A DNA stretch of 64,000 nt from Adineta steineri (GCA_905250115.1 CAJNOI010000296.1:21322-85321); one strand, 5' to 3'. Positions 24,171-36,090 are shown, counted from the stretch's first letter. Notes: generated by a model not told the origin, from the sequence alone. Made by a program: numbers and translations.

Positions 24171-24371
24171 ATTCACACCCATCCACACTCACACCCAAGG
24201 CTAGAAAGAAGCTTAGGGAGGTTCCTTCGGCAGATGTACGTGATTTTTCCTTATTACATTGCTATTCTGATCGTGACAAGATGATTTGTATATACTAATC
24301 GTGATGGCAAAGAAATAAACGTGTTTGAATGATCATGAAACCACGGACGTGATAGTTACTGTTTGGTAACC

Positions 24372-24471
24372 NNNNNNNNNNNNNNNNNNNNNNNNNNNNN
24401 NNNNNNNNNNNNNNNNNNNNNNNNNNNNNNNNNNNNNNNNNNNNNNNNNNNNNNNNNNNNNNNNNNNNNNN
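24372..24471. other. Assembly gap (100 N)
   Basis: Exactly one hundred N, the conventional size for a gap of unknown length. Sequences left and right may not be adjacent in the genome. Confidence 0.99.
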
Positions 24472-27400
24472 GCAAGTGCTTTCGTGGAGTTCAAGTGTCG
24501 AGAAAGCCGATGAATATGGTCGTGTTTTCTACAATCAATCGATAATTGATGTCTCCGACAGGTTCTTATGCAATTGTACGATCGATGGATCATTTGGAAA
24601 AAACTGCGAATTCAAGTTGGTTTTTAATTATAACTCATTCAAGAATGCTATCATCGATACATTCCAATATAAACACGATCTCCGAGGTCATCAGTTGTTT
24701 GGATCAATTTGGTGCTATCAGACATTATTAATTTGCAATTATGGGATGCTTTGCTTAGACTGGCGCAACATATGTGATGGCCAACAAAATTGTATGGATG
24801 GCTATGATGAAGAAAATTGTGACAAGCTGGAATTCAACGAATGCGAGTCTAATGAATATCGTTGTCTAAATGGCATGTGCATCGATGAAGAGTACTGGCT
24901 TGATGGTAAGTACATAAGTTTGAGAAATATCAGTATTCATGTTAATTCAGTGCATGTGTGCATGAGTTTGATTTATTTCTATATGAGGAGAGGTGGAATG
25001 ATAACAATTGGAAAATATGACAAAAACGAAGGTGGTACAAACATATACATATATAACTAAATGAGAGAATTGAAAGAAGCTAAGATACAATATATATGAA
25101 TATGTTTGAAAAATATCCAACATACAATGCGCGGGTATTTCTAACTCTAATTAATATCATAGAAGTTATCACATGAACAATTAAGATCACTTGTGAAAAT
25201 AAAAATAAAATATTTTGTTGGAGAAACTCAATTGTTGGAGCGAAAATTTCTAGTTTTAAATAGTTATTTATCTTTTTTAATATAAAAAAGAGGCATAAAG
25301 CTGATTCATCGGCCATATATATACTGATGATCTATGTCATAGAAAATTGATAGGTTAGAGCAAGGGTGATGATGAGAATAAGAACTACTGTAATTCTTTA
25401 ACTTTTGGCTAATTTGACGATCATTCGTTCTAGGAGTTCCGGATTGTATGGACTGGAGCGACGAGCTATTCGAGCATGGTGTCAGTTGTTTTACTAATGC
25501 GAAGTTTATCGAATGTGATGAACATATATGTACTAGCGATCAATGGTCGTGTGGCGATGGACAGTGCATTGTTCCTTTTATCCGACATGTGTATCAAACA
25601 TTTTTTCCACATAATTTGTCATGTAACACTATGCGCGAATACAATCACATGTGTGAAAGCAGTTCAAACCCGTCCTTCAAACTATGGACGAAGCCCGATG
25701 GACTTTGCTGGTTCAGTACAGATGGTAAATATAATGATACATTGATGAATATGGGGATGGTAAATATGTCAGACAATGACAAATGTATTTACTTGATTCG
25801 ATGTGCACTATCTGGTGGTTTAGAGTTTAGTTGCCCATGTAATGGAATCAATTGCACCGAAGTGATGCAACGCTTCTGTCTAAAAGATCAGATGTATTCT
25901 TATCCGTCTGAAGGGATGATTTTTCCATGGTTACGTCATTATTACCATTGGAATCGAACATGGATAGATCCAACCCCAGACAGGTTCAAAATGAATGGAA
26001 GCATCAAATGTCGGGGATATCGTATCGTATCAAAAAATTCTATAGAGCTGGGGTACCAGCCCGAACTAGTCATTGTGGGTAAGATTGAATCTGAATTCTG
26101 TTCACTTTCGCATTGGCCCGATACATTAACGGAAACTGAGTCAGCCCCGCAGTATCCAGTAAATTGTTGGAATGATACGCAAACTTTTAACAACCATTCG
26201 TACGCATTTTATGATATTTGTACAAATACAAGTGAATGTATCTCGCAGTATCGCATTACGGATGGCCATCAAGATTGTGCAGATGCGAAAGACGAGAACT
26301 TTCAAGTAGTTAAACAAACAAATTATTGTCTCAACCTTCAAAAACATCGCTTTCAATGTTCAGTAGAAGAAATGAATTGTTTAACTGCATCGAGCCTTGC
26401 CACAATAGTCTCCAACTGTAAAAACAAAAATGATATGTTTGTCGCGGGTAGCACTAAACTAGTAGGACATATTCCTTGCCATAGAGAAGACGATAGTGGA
26501 TGTCTTTTCCTGAGATACTATATTGGCAATTCATCTAATCCGAATTCAACACTAGAGATCGATATAGCAAACAATACTATGGAGAATGTATTAGTCACTG
26601 AACACAATCGTTATTGTGACAGTTTCTGGGACCACACATCGCACCTGGACGAAAGCAGAGATTTTTGTCAAGAATGGATTTGCAATTATGAAGAGTACCG
26701 ATGCCTATCAGGTCAATGCATCAATCAGGCTTGGGTATGTGATGGAGTATGGGATTGTAGTGATGGATCCGACGAAGAAGCGATATTTTTGATCAAAGAA
26801 TGGTCTTTGCATAACCAACGTCTACCAAATTTGGATGAACAAAAGCAAGAATGCATTGATAGATACTCTGAGTCAAAGATGCCTTTCTCAGATTTGTGCA
26901 ATTTGTCAACAAAGTATCCATGTTATTTAGCGTCGGTTTCCAACCCACTGGATATTGATACTTATCGGCCATGCATCAATCTCAATCAGATCGGTGACGG
27001 AATTGTCGATTGCTATGGAGCTGTGGACGAAAAAAATACAGAAGAAGATTGTAATGGCAATATGCTCGGGTACACATTGCGATGTAATAATTCTTGCAGT
27101 TTTAACGGGTTTGCTTGTGAAACTGATCCAACATGTTCGAATTCATTACTCTGCTCATACAAAAGCAAGAATGCAACCTGTTCTGATAAGAACGATGTGA
27201 TTTGTCTGAATAAAACGTGTGTCAAAAAGGCACGATGCGACGGGATCAAACAATGTTTGCATGGAGAAGATGAATACTGGTGTCATCCATACTATAATAA
27301 TTTGCCACACAGAGTAAAATATCGACAAATCAAACGGGCTACAGTCTTTTTCGGACTACCAACGTTTCCAACGGTTATTCCCACAATTCAGCAACGGAAA

Positions 27401-30030
27401 AAATCAGTATTGGCAGTTGCAGAAACTAAATATCGGCTACCTACAGTGCTTAACACGCGCGAATATCGACAAAAACAAGATGTTACACTTCGTTGGCTGG
27501 TATTTGGCTGCAATCGAGGCATCGCTAAAAGAGCTGGGCCTGACGCGCATTGTTTTTGTCCACCTGCCTACTACGGTAGTCATTGCCAATTTTTCTCAGA
27601 CCGTCTTACTATCATCACGCATCTCGATCTGAGTACTCTCACTTCTACACTGCTCCTTTCTTCAAGTCTATTCAAGATTGTTGCAAGCTTAGTGTTTCGC
27701 CAAACAAAATATATCGATCATCATGTTTTTTATGTAAATCCAATATTAGAAACAGAGAACTATGTCAAGCAACGTTTTTACCTTCTCTATTCTCGTTCAG
27801 TAACGATGTTAGAGCATAAACGGCGACGTTATTTGAACCGTACGGATGTTATTTATGATCATCCTTATTCGGTATATTTCGATGTTTATGCGCTCCAAAG
27901 TAATGACACAATCGAGTTAGGATCATTTCGATACATAATCTACTTTGATTACCTTCCGGCTTTTCGTCTCGCAACGGTGTTGAAGTTTCCGTCTTGGTTT
28001 GGAAATTCTACGATCGATCCATGCGCTCAAAAGCCATGTAGTGCAAATTCTATCTGTAAACCTATTCTAAACGAAGAAGGAAAGTTCTATTGTTCGTGTA
28101 GATCAGGTTACACAGATATGAACTGCACTGTATATGAACAAAAATGTTCTTCATATTGTTCACCAGATTCCATTTGTCGACCTGGTCAACGTGGTCTCAT
28201 TAAAAATCCAGATAATCCGTTATGCATATGTTCTCTCGACTATTTTGGTCCTAGTTGTCATATACGAAATGAAGCATGTAAATCAGATCCTTGCGGCTTG
28301 AATGGAACTTGTCATTTAACGAACGATCCAACTGGCGACAAACCAATCATTTGTCAATGCTCAAAACAGTTCTATGGCGATCGATGTCAGTATGAGAAAG
28401 TCGCGGTTGCAATTGATGTGAACATGACTTTAACACCAAGTGTTAGTGTCATTCAGTTTTACGACTCGGGCCAGCCTTCATGGTCTATACTCACATTACG
28501 ACATCAGATGATCACTGGTGGACTGCCGCTAACCATACGTTATTATCATGACCAAGAAAAGGCTCCGATTGTGAGTCTGCTAAAAACTTACGAAGGTTTT
28601 GCAGACCCTCAATACTACGTGCTCTACATTCAATTGGATAGTGCACTTATCAATCTCACTTCAACGCCTAGAGTGTGTCCAAATGCCATATCACTACTGC
28701 CTATAAGTAAGTTATTTGCATTTTGAGCGAAATTTCCACCCATACACTCTTTCTGGTTTCAGATGAGACATCAAAAGTACCTGCCCTCTTCAAATATCAT
28801 CAGATTTGCTATAATGATAAACATCGCTTATGTTTTTACGACAGCACTTATTTTTGTCTTTGCCAACCGGCTGACGGCCGCGCCATGTGTTACATATATG
28901 ATCGCGTACTAGACCGCTGTGACTTTTGTTTATCAGGTGGAAAATGTATCAAGGGAAATCCGACAAATTCTCAAGACTTCATTTGCTTGTGTCCACACTG
29001 CTACCAAGGACGTCTGTGCGAATTTAGCGTCCGAGCTTTCGGATTCACACTCGACTTTCTTCTTACCTCGCAGTCTACAACAACTCAAGTAATCTACATT
29101 GTACTGACCTTTCTTATTTTCACTATTGGTTTTCTCAACAATTTCTGCTCTCTTCTTACTTTCAAACGGAAAGAGCCACGCAAAGTCAGAGTTGGTAACT
29201 ACTTATTTGTTCTCACCATCCTCAATCAATGTGCTCTTCTTGGACTTTTTTTCAAGTTTATCCACATCCTGTTTGGTACATTGGGATGGACAACGGCTAC
29301 GTCATGCAAGCTCGTGGGTTTTATGCTGTCTACCATCACTCGCTCATCCTATTGGCTAACAAGTTGGATTACCATTAATCGTCTTTTCATGGTCTGGTTT
29401 CCCACGAGCACCACTGTCAAAAATGCTTCAATTGGTATCTACATAAGTATAATCACTATTCTTGCTCTATTCAGTCTGCACACTCACGAGATTCTCGCTT
29501 ATGACATCATTCGTCAGCCGAATTCTTCTGCTTCAGTCTGTGTAACTAATTTTCAACAGAGTATTTTGGCTAATTATGATCGAGTGAGCACACTTTTGCA
29601 CCACATCATCCCATTCTTGATTCAAGCGATAGCAATCACAATCTTAATTATACAAATTGCTCGAAGACGAACAAAAACGAATGGCGGAAAGACGACATTT
29701 GGACAAGTATTGCAGAAACAGTTCACTATGCACAAAGAACTCTATCTGATACCGGCTATCATTGTCTTATCCGCTTTACCTCAAATCATTATTTCCTTCA
29801 CTCTAGCTTGTACGCAGTTGAATGTTTGGCAGAAACATGCTCTTCTTGTCGCTTATTTACTCTCGTATGTCCCACAAACGCTTGGTTTTGTCCTCTTCGT
29901 TTTGCCTTCAAGTGGTTATAAGAAGGAGTTTGGTGAGACAGTTATTGGAAAGAAATACTTCAAATGGATGTTCAAACCGAAGGTGAAAAATCCACAACAA
30001 CCAATACAACTGCAACAGCACGCAAAATGA
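24472..30030 (+). CDS. LDLa/EGF-repeat seven-transmembrane receptor (5' partial)
   Basis: Three exons are seen: from the gap to 24905, 25434-28706 and 28763-30030. All join in phase; the 5' end is lost in the gap. The product is over 1,600 residues. Order: an EGF-like end (CNCTIDGSFGKNCEF), LDL-receptor class A modules (ICDGQQNCMDGYDEENC; then WLDGVPDCMDWSDE, split by the first intron; then WVCDGVWDCSDGSDEE, among others), a long Cys-rich middle, three or four EGF modules (for example CKSDPCGLNGTC), another EGF just before the membrane, then seven hydrophobic spans over the last ~330 residues in a rhodopsin-like layout. The tail is short and basic. LDLa-bearing 7TM receptors are known in molluscs (GRL101) and, as relaxin-type receptors, in vertebrates. 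The ligand is unknown. The calcium-binding SDE/DEE motifs are kept. Confidence 0.85.
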
Positions 30031-30144
30031 ACCTCTGACAATTGACTGCTTCTTACGCTTCGCAAAAATATTAACCAAATTCTACATGTATATGTACTAA
30101 TTTAGCCTTTCTTTTATTTTTCATTCGCTGTAGGACATAAATCG

Positions 30145-30165
30145 AGGAGTGGGTGTGGATGTGAG
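30145..30165 (+). repeat. Degenerate G-rich, TGTGGG-like tract
   Basis: AGGAGTGGGTGTGGATGTGAG lies about 115 bp after the receptor stop codon. CACTCACCC follows about 30 bp later, so the two could pair. It resembles the telomere-like tracts at 24128, 33437 and 37126. Confidence 0.5.
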
Positions 30166-30579
30166 TAGAGAAAACACAATCACCAACACTCACCCTTCCA
30201 AGCAATCATTAGTATATGTTGAGAACAGCCACCACTGAAAATACAGTACTATGTTCTATCATATTATGCTGCATAACGTTGTTTTATAACTAATCCCCAC
30301 TTGTCTGAAAACAAGACAGACGTGCATCTTTCGGTGAAAATAGTCACTACGAAAACTTTTAATAAGTTTTATGTTTTCTCCGGCAATAGCATCATCCTTG
30401 CCAGTGTCCTATGTAAACAAAGCGATGTTGGAGAATCGAACAAATGCTTTTTTATCGATGCAAACAGAACGCGAAAATAAAATTAATCTAATGCAGCAAC
30501 AATATTCAACAGTAGGCGACGCTGCCGAATCTCGCTTTTTCCGCGAAGAAGCGATTTGAGTGTTCTCTATGGTGGTGCA

Positions 30580-30642
30580 TATATAAAGTTACGTTGATAC
30601 AACAATTCATCACTTTTTCAAGCAAAACCAAAGAAGATTGAG
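30580..30642 (+). promoter_or_regulatory. Possible TATA box and 5' UTR exon
   Basis: TATATAAAG stands at 30580-30588. A GAG|GTGAGT splice donor follows at 30642/30643, and a pyrimidine-poor but usable TATTTCAG acceptor ends at 31526, 29 bp before the ATG at 31556. This fits a short non-coding first exon with an intron of about 880 bp. It is inference from signals only. Confidence 0.35.
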
Positions 30643-31555
30643 GTGAGTCTGTGAAAATAAAATAAGGAATGAAATGATGCTAGATGACTTCATAGTAAAA
30701 AGTTTACATATCTTTTCGATGTTCTAGGCAAATAGATCGTTTCGTTGCAATGAAAGGGCACAGTTTAATATTATCATTCGCAAAAAATGGTTCATATCTA
30801 CTGCATTGAAATATAACACTCATCTTTGATTGCAAATACTGTCAGGTTCTAGTAGTTCTATAACACGTGTTGAGACAATTTCATTGATCAGTTACTATTC
30901 ACTATCAGTTTGTATCCATGATAGAAGAAGATGGCGATTGTAATATATCACAAGAAATGAAAACCAATAAGAACAATAAGCATTTTATTCCCAAGTTCTA
31001 TCTCACATATCATATCAGACACTTGCACGTCAAGAAGGAAGTAAAATTACGAGAAGCATACATTTCAACTTTTTCGCTGTATAATTTTAATCGTGATTTA
31101 CAACTCAATTGTAATACACTTCGATTTTGTCACTTTGTCTGTCAGATCAGTGAATAAGGGATTATATTTCTTGCCATCTTCTGAAGTATTTAAGTTAAAT
31201 CGTGTTGCATAAAAAATGTTTTTCACGGTGGAGATGAAATTGATATTGGCATACGTTATATGTTGACTGACTAAGTGATAGGAAATCGATCACTCATTTG
31301 CTAGTGTCACCTGTTCACCTTCTTGTTGGAATCTAATATTAATAAATTTGATAATCCTATTATGAGGATTCCTTTTCTACATTTTCAACAGAACATTCGA
31401 AAATGAGACAAGAGTATAAGAGTGTGAGTATATCGTAATGCTTTGCTTACACCCACCTTAGATAGTCTGAGTAGCGTTTTACATAATTACAAAAATTCAA
31501 AATTTAAAATTTAAAATATATTTCAGATTTCCAAAAGTAGAACTCATACAATAAA

Positions 31556-33106
31556 ATGGAAACGTATGCAATTTATCGCGGGTGCAAAATCGTTTCAGAA
31601 TTTACGACAACTGAAACTATGTGTGAAGCTGCAAATTTCTCAGAATATCTATACTTAAACAATATGATTAACGCCGCGATACATACAGATAAATGCTGTT
31701 GGAGTTGCATTTTATACGCCAATAAGCACACTCACAATGTATCCTCGAAAATAAGTCCTAATAGTGTAGCGAAACACGATGAAACTGCACCGTATCCAAT
31801 GCAATTCGCGGATGATATAGAACCTCAACATAAGTTAGGCTATAAAATATTAACTCCCAACTGTACCACATTAGTTCTCAAGGGTTTGTATATGTTACCC
31901 GAAATTATATTTGGTTTAAAGAAGATGAAAATGGACATAAAATGTGAACATTTGGAAAACTCACATTTAACTAATAAACACTTTTATATAAGAAGCACAT
32001 TACAACCAGATGGATCAAATATATCAAAGGTTGAAAGAGAATATATTCCACCTGGTGAAAATGAATAGATACGTAAAGCATACGTAAAACCTATAGGGGC
32101 TTGGATCAATGTACCTTACGTGATAGGTTCTGTAGCGAACGCCAGTTATGACTTCTTGTTAGAAAAAAATGATCAGAAAATTTAATCTTTGGCCGAAAAT
32201 ATAACTGGAGATATAGATATTCAATGTGATATTATCAAAACACCTGAAACAGAAAGAATTGTAAATGAATATTTAAACAAGTATTACAAGTTTTCTCCAT
32301 TACCTGAAGAATTCAATAAATTTTGGTATACTTATGTTGAGAATAAAGAGTTGTACAAATATGCAAAGCCTGATGAATCGAAAGATATTTATGATAAAAT
32401 TGTAAAGTTCAAGGACGAGATGAAACAATCATTGGATAAATTTTTGGAAAACAAAACAGAAATATGGTCACCTGACCACGGAATAATGAAAGTGTCTCCC
32501 AAAGGAACTTGTGATGATATAATATTTGACAAGAAACCTCACATGATTTGTGTAGGAAAGTATTCATTTTTTGGAATTTTTCTGGGATGGTGTTACCAGT
32601 ACAGAAATTTGACCATGCGTTGGCGATTAATAGATTTATTTTTCAATTACGTAAATCCCAATGTTTGCTGCGGTTACACACAGCTCGTCGAAATGGATTA
32701 CGGTATTGTAGAAAATAAAGGATCTACTTATTTGAGAGGCTATCTCACAGAAAAAGATAAAAACGATCCAGTCTTACCGTATGTAATTGGCGCATTATCA
32801 GGTTTTCGACTAACCTTTATCTATTATTCGAGACTTATGGCAAGATCAGACAAGCAAACCACCACGAATGCAAGAATTATAAGAAAATTATCAAGATTTC
32901 TAATCGAAAACAAAGATTATCAGCTTGGTAAAATTGACGAAAATATTTTAGCAGAACATTTACCACCTTTTTCATTATTAGCTTGTCCCGCATTTGAAAA
33001 GATAGTTACTGCATTAGACAGCAATCACCCTCTTGTTCAAGCATTAATGAATATTAGAAATCTAAAAAAACATTATATCGAAACGCACAATTATTATCCT
33101 CAATAG
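31556..33106 (+). pseudogene. Unrecognised long frame with in-frame stop codons
   Basis: One frame stays open for 170 codons from ATG 31556 to a TAG at 32066-32068, continues 38 codons to a TAA at 32183-32185, then 306 codons to a TAG at 33104-33106. No frameshift is needed, and there is no intron. After the last TAG the frame is open for another 45 codons. I recognise no family. Parts are Cys- and aromatic-rich (HMICVGKYSFFGIFLGWCYQ; NPNVCCGYTQLVEMDYG). The stops could be nonsense mutations in a dead gene. They could also reflect readthrough, or a donor with a code that reads TAA/TAG as Gln, since CAA/CAG also occur in the frame. It lies between two accessory genes and, unlike most neighbours, lacks coding introns, which fits an acquired or mobile origin. 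Function unknown. Confidence 0.5.
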
Positions 33107-33436
33107 AACTCCGTGGGCTCACCGAATGTAGTAGCAATAATACCTGACAACGATATGAAAAGCTTTTATAACAAACGTTTTTTTCTACGTGTTCTGAAAT
33201 ATAAAAGAGAGCTCTATTTGCTATGCTATTTGTTTATCCTTTAACTAATATTATAGTAAACTGAAAACTAACCTGGCCTATGTTTTAATAAAATAAGATG
33301 ACTCAGTCGACTACTCTCGACTTTTATTTTCCAGTAACTGATTTAAAGGAACATACTAATAACTGAAAAATTAATTTAAGTACTTCAATTATAAAAATAA
33401 AAATAAATATAAATCGGTGTAGGTGCGGTTGAGGGT

Positions 33437-33472
33437 TTAGATGTGGGTGTGGGTGTGGTTGTGGATGTAGGT
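33437..33472 (+). repeat. TGTGGG-like G-rich tract
   Basis: GATGTGGGTGTGGGTGTGG contains two full TGTGGG units, continuing as degenerate TTGTGGATGTAGG. It is about 330 bp after the last stop of the preceding frame. Confidence 0.6.
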
Positions 33473-33729
33473 AGCAGGATGAGGAAGTTACATAAAGAGA
33501 ATACTCCTAAACCCATATTCACACTCATTACTTCTCAATTAATTGCAGATATTCTTTGTACGTGCGAGTGAGTAAATAAAACAAGTACAATCATTTTTCT
33601 TTTGCATAAAGAAGACATTCTTTTATTTATTCATAAAAGAAACTATAATTTCTTTTTTATAATTTTAATTCTCTCTTTTACAGTTTTAAGATTACAATGA
33701 TTTGGCTGCAAAAAAACTTAGCGAATTTT

Positions 33730-36090
33730 TCAAGCACGTTCAAAATATGAAAGTGCTTTCGAGTACTTTCCCATGCTATCATACACACTACCAATGTTGT
33801 TGTACAAAGTAGCCAACAAAGAATCATTTGCAGGAAGAGTTGTTTCTAAGATTCTACGTGTTTTTTTGTAAAATGAGAGTGCTTTCGAGTACTCTCCCAT
33901 GTTGTAATACACCAAACCAATGTTGTTATAGGAAGTAGCCAACAAAGGATCGTTTGCAGGAAGAGTTTTCTCTCGAATTCCAAGTGTTTTTTCGTAAAAC
34001 GGAAGTGCTTTCGAGTGTTCTCCTACGTTATCATATACACTACCGATGTTGTCGTAGGAAATAGCCAAATGAGGATGGTTTCGAGGAAGTTTTTTTTCTT
34101 GAATTCCAAGTGTTTTTTCGTAAAATGAAAGTGCTTTCGAGTACTCTTCCGTGTTATAATACACAGTCCCAATGTTGTTGTAAGAAGTAGCCAAGTCAGG
34201 ATGATTTGCAGGAAGAGTTTTTTCAGAAATTCTAAGTACCTTTTCGTGAAATGGAAGTGCTTTCAAGTATTCTTTCATATGAACATATACACTACCAATG
34301 TTGTTGTAGGAAGCAGTCAACGAAGGGTGATTTTCAGGAAGAGCTTTTTCTTGAATTCCAAGTGCCTTCTCGTAAAATGAAAGTGCTTTCACGTAGTCTC
34401 CCAGGTTATCATACACGCTACCAATGTTGTTGTAAGAAGTAGCCAAGTCAGGGTAATTTGCAGGAAGAGTTTTTTCTAATAGTTGACGTGTTTTTTCGTA
34501 AAATGAGAGTGCTTTCGAGTACTCCCCCATGTTATCATACACACTACCAACGTTGTTGTAAGCATTAGCGAACGAAGGGTGATTTGCAGGAAGATTTTTT
34601 TCAAAGATTTCACATGTTTTTGTGTAATAATCAATAGCCTGTTCATAATTACCTTGACGATGTTTTACATATCCAAGCTGATTGTAATAAACTGCTTTAT
34701 TATTCTCACTTGATGGTTGCTTAAATAGTACTTTATATAGTTCTTCAGCTTCATCGAAATGACCTGTTTTAAGTAATAAGTTACCCAATCGTTCCCATCC
34801 AGTATTACCTCCAATCTCTTCGCTTATACATTCAGTAAGTCGCTGAAGTTGTTCGTCATCATCAGCAGTTAGTTGAAGTTCTACCTGAAAAAGTTGATCA
34901 TTATTGCCCATTTGTTTAATTGCACCTATTCGAAACACGGCGTGCATGGAGAAGAGTATTTCTTCTTCTGTTTTGAAATAACTAACCTCCTTAACAGAGG
35001 CAAATGGTGTTGATGAAACACGAGGATCAATAGTTATTATAAAAAGTATTCCCACCATATCTGTATTTGCTAAAGCACTCTCGGCGAACGCGAAGGAAAC
35101 ATCTTGATCATCGCTGGTGGATAAAAAGTTGTTAAAAGACATGAGACCACCGTTTGTGTTTTTGAGTTTATCAAAATCAGTTTTCGACAGACCTTGTCCT
35201 CGATAAACTACAAAAGGCTTATTATGATAGTTTGAAAGTTGTTGTTCATGTAGTTCCTTAATTTGTTGATGGAGATCATGAATAAAAAATCCCATATTAA
35301 TAATTGTATTGGCATCTAATGTTCGAAGTGCACAATTGAGCATTTGATAGGTAAAACAATCACGTGTATACCACCAAATTGCCTTTTCTTTGCGATAGTC
35401 ATGTTCAAATTCTTCAATAATGTTTAATTTAGTCATATTGTCATGATAAAATTTGCGGTAATACATCGCTAAGATCTTGACGGCTTGGTTGTGTTCATGT
35501 TCCATTTCAAGGAGAATCTCCTTGAATATTTGTGTGTACATATAACTGGGTTCCAATTGGTTTAGGTTTTCAGCGGATACATCGTCATTTTCTGCGAAAA
35601 AGCTAACAGAAATTGAATCTTGATTGACTTGTTTGACACCTCCCTTTAAAGCGTCACAGATGTCCTTGATATTGTTATAAACACCCTTGATCTTTTTCCA
35701 GTTCTCAGTCCATTGTTGATGATAAGATATATTGTCACAAAATATGTAAATGGCATCTAATTTTGGTATGCCATGGATTTCAGGAACTAAATGTTGCCCC
35801 AAGGATCCTGATGTGATGAGGAAACTTGTTTCGTCCTTGAATTTATCGAAAAATTCGATACATTCGTTGGGTTCAGTGCACATAGTAATATCGTTGACCA
35901 CAGCTCGTAACTGTATCAACGTATTTTGACAGTCCTTGTTGGTTTCATCGATGCTTGCATCTGCCCAAACTAACAGATAGTTTTGAGCCATATTCTGACA
36001 TGTTGTTGGCGCTGTTGTTGCAGCAGTTGTATTAGATACGCCTGAACTGAAGGTTGAGCTAAAATTTTCCTGTGATTTTCGTGCAGCCAT
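33730..36090 (-). CDS. ADP-ribosyltransferase-TPR protein
   Basis: A single exon of 786 residues. Residues about 290-410 hold the R-S-E signature of arginine-type ADP-ribosyltransferases: Arg297 in VVYRGQGLS, the STS at 324-326 in NFLSTSDDQD, and E375-x-E377 in KTEEEILFSMHAVF. Such enzymes move ADP-ribose from NAD+ to protein arginines. Residues 430-786 are TPR units of about 42 residues, kinesin-light-chain type (SYNNIGSVYDNMGEYSKALS). The N-terminal 280 residues are unrecognised but acidic and helical. There is no signal peptide. The protein ends inside a TPR unit (ALSYFERA), so the 3' end may be truncated or natural. This architecture is abundant in bdelloid genomes. The catalytic residues look intact; target and role (stress, immunity) are unknown. 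Confidence 0.88.
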   Translation of the reverse strand: MAARKSQENFSSTFSSGVSNTTAATTAPTTCQNMAQNYLLVWADASIDETNKDCQNTLIQLRAVVNDITMCTEPNECIEFFDKFKDETSFLITSGSLGQHLVPEIHGIPKLDAIYIFCDNISYHQQWTENWKKIKGVYNNIKDICDALKGGVKQVNQDSISVSFFAENDDVSAENLNQLEPSYMYTQIFKEILLEMEHEHNQAVKILAMYYRKFYHDNMTKLNIIEEFEHDYRKEKAIWWYTRDCFTYQMLNCALRTLDANTIINMGFFIHDLHQQIKELHEQQLSNYHNKPFVVYRGQGLSKTDFDKLKNTNGGLMSFNNFLSTSDDQDVSFAFAESALANTDMVGILFIITIDPRVSSTPFASVKEVSYFKTEEEILFSMHAVFRIGAIKQMGNNDQLFQVELQLTADDDEQLQRLTECISEEIGGNTGWERLGNLLLKTGHFDEAEELYKVLFKQPSSENNKAVYYNQLGYVKHRQGNYEQAIDYYTKTCEIFEKNLPANHPSFANAYNNVGSVYDNMGEYSKALSFYEKTRQLLEKTLPANYPDLATSYNNIGSVYDNLGDYVKALSFYEKALGIQEKALPENHPSLTASYNNIGSVYVHMKEYLKALPFHEKVLRISEKTLPANHPDLATSYNNIGTVYYNTEEYSKALSFYEKTLGIQEKKLPRNHPHLAISYDNIGSVYDNVGEHSKALPFYEKTLGIREKTLPANDPLLATSYNNIGLVYYNMGEYSKALSFYKKTRRILETTLPANDSLLATLYNNIGSVYDSMGKYSKALSYFERA
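33736..34640 (-). repeat. 126-bp tandem TPR-coding repeats
   Basis: About seven copies of a 126-bp unit encode the 42-residue TPRs. Segments such as AAAATGAAAGTGCTTTCGAGTA recur in near-identical form, showing recent DNA-level duplication or conversion. Confidence 0.85.

Larger units (their letters stand above)
30031..31526. other. Spacer with promoter-like elements and short open frames
   Basis: Two frames (30371-30559, 62 codons; 30918-31157, 79 codons) start with ATG but have no recognisable domain, and I do not call them. A G-rich tract lies at about 30145-30165. The right part probably holds the promoter and 5' UTR intron of the gene that starts at 31556. Confidence 0.4.

Noticed and set aside
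24050..24298. 82-codon frame with Thr-Pro repeats
   Set aside because: It is a translation of the CCCACA telomere-like tract, not a protein gene.
30371..30559. 62-codon frame after the receptor gene
   Set aside because: Starts with ATG and is not low-complexity, but has no domain, neighbours or splice support; left as possible only.
34251..34442. 63-codon plus frame
   Set aside because: Antisense shadow of the TPR-coding repeats.
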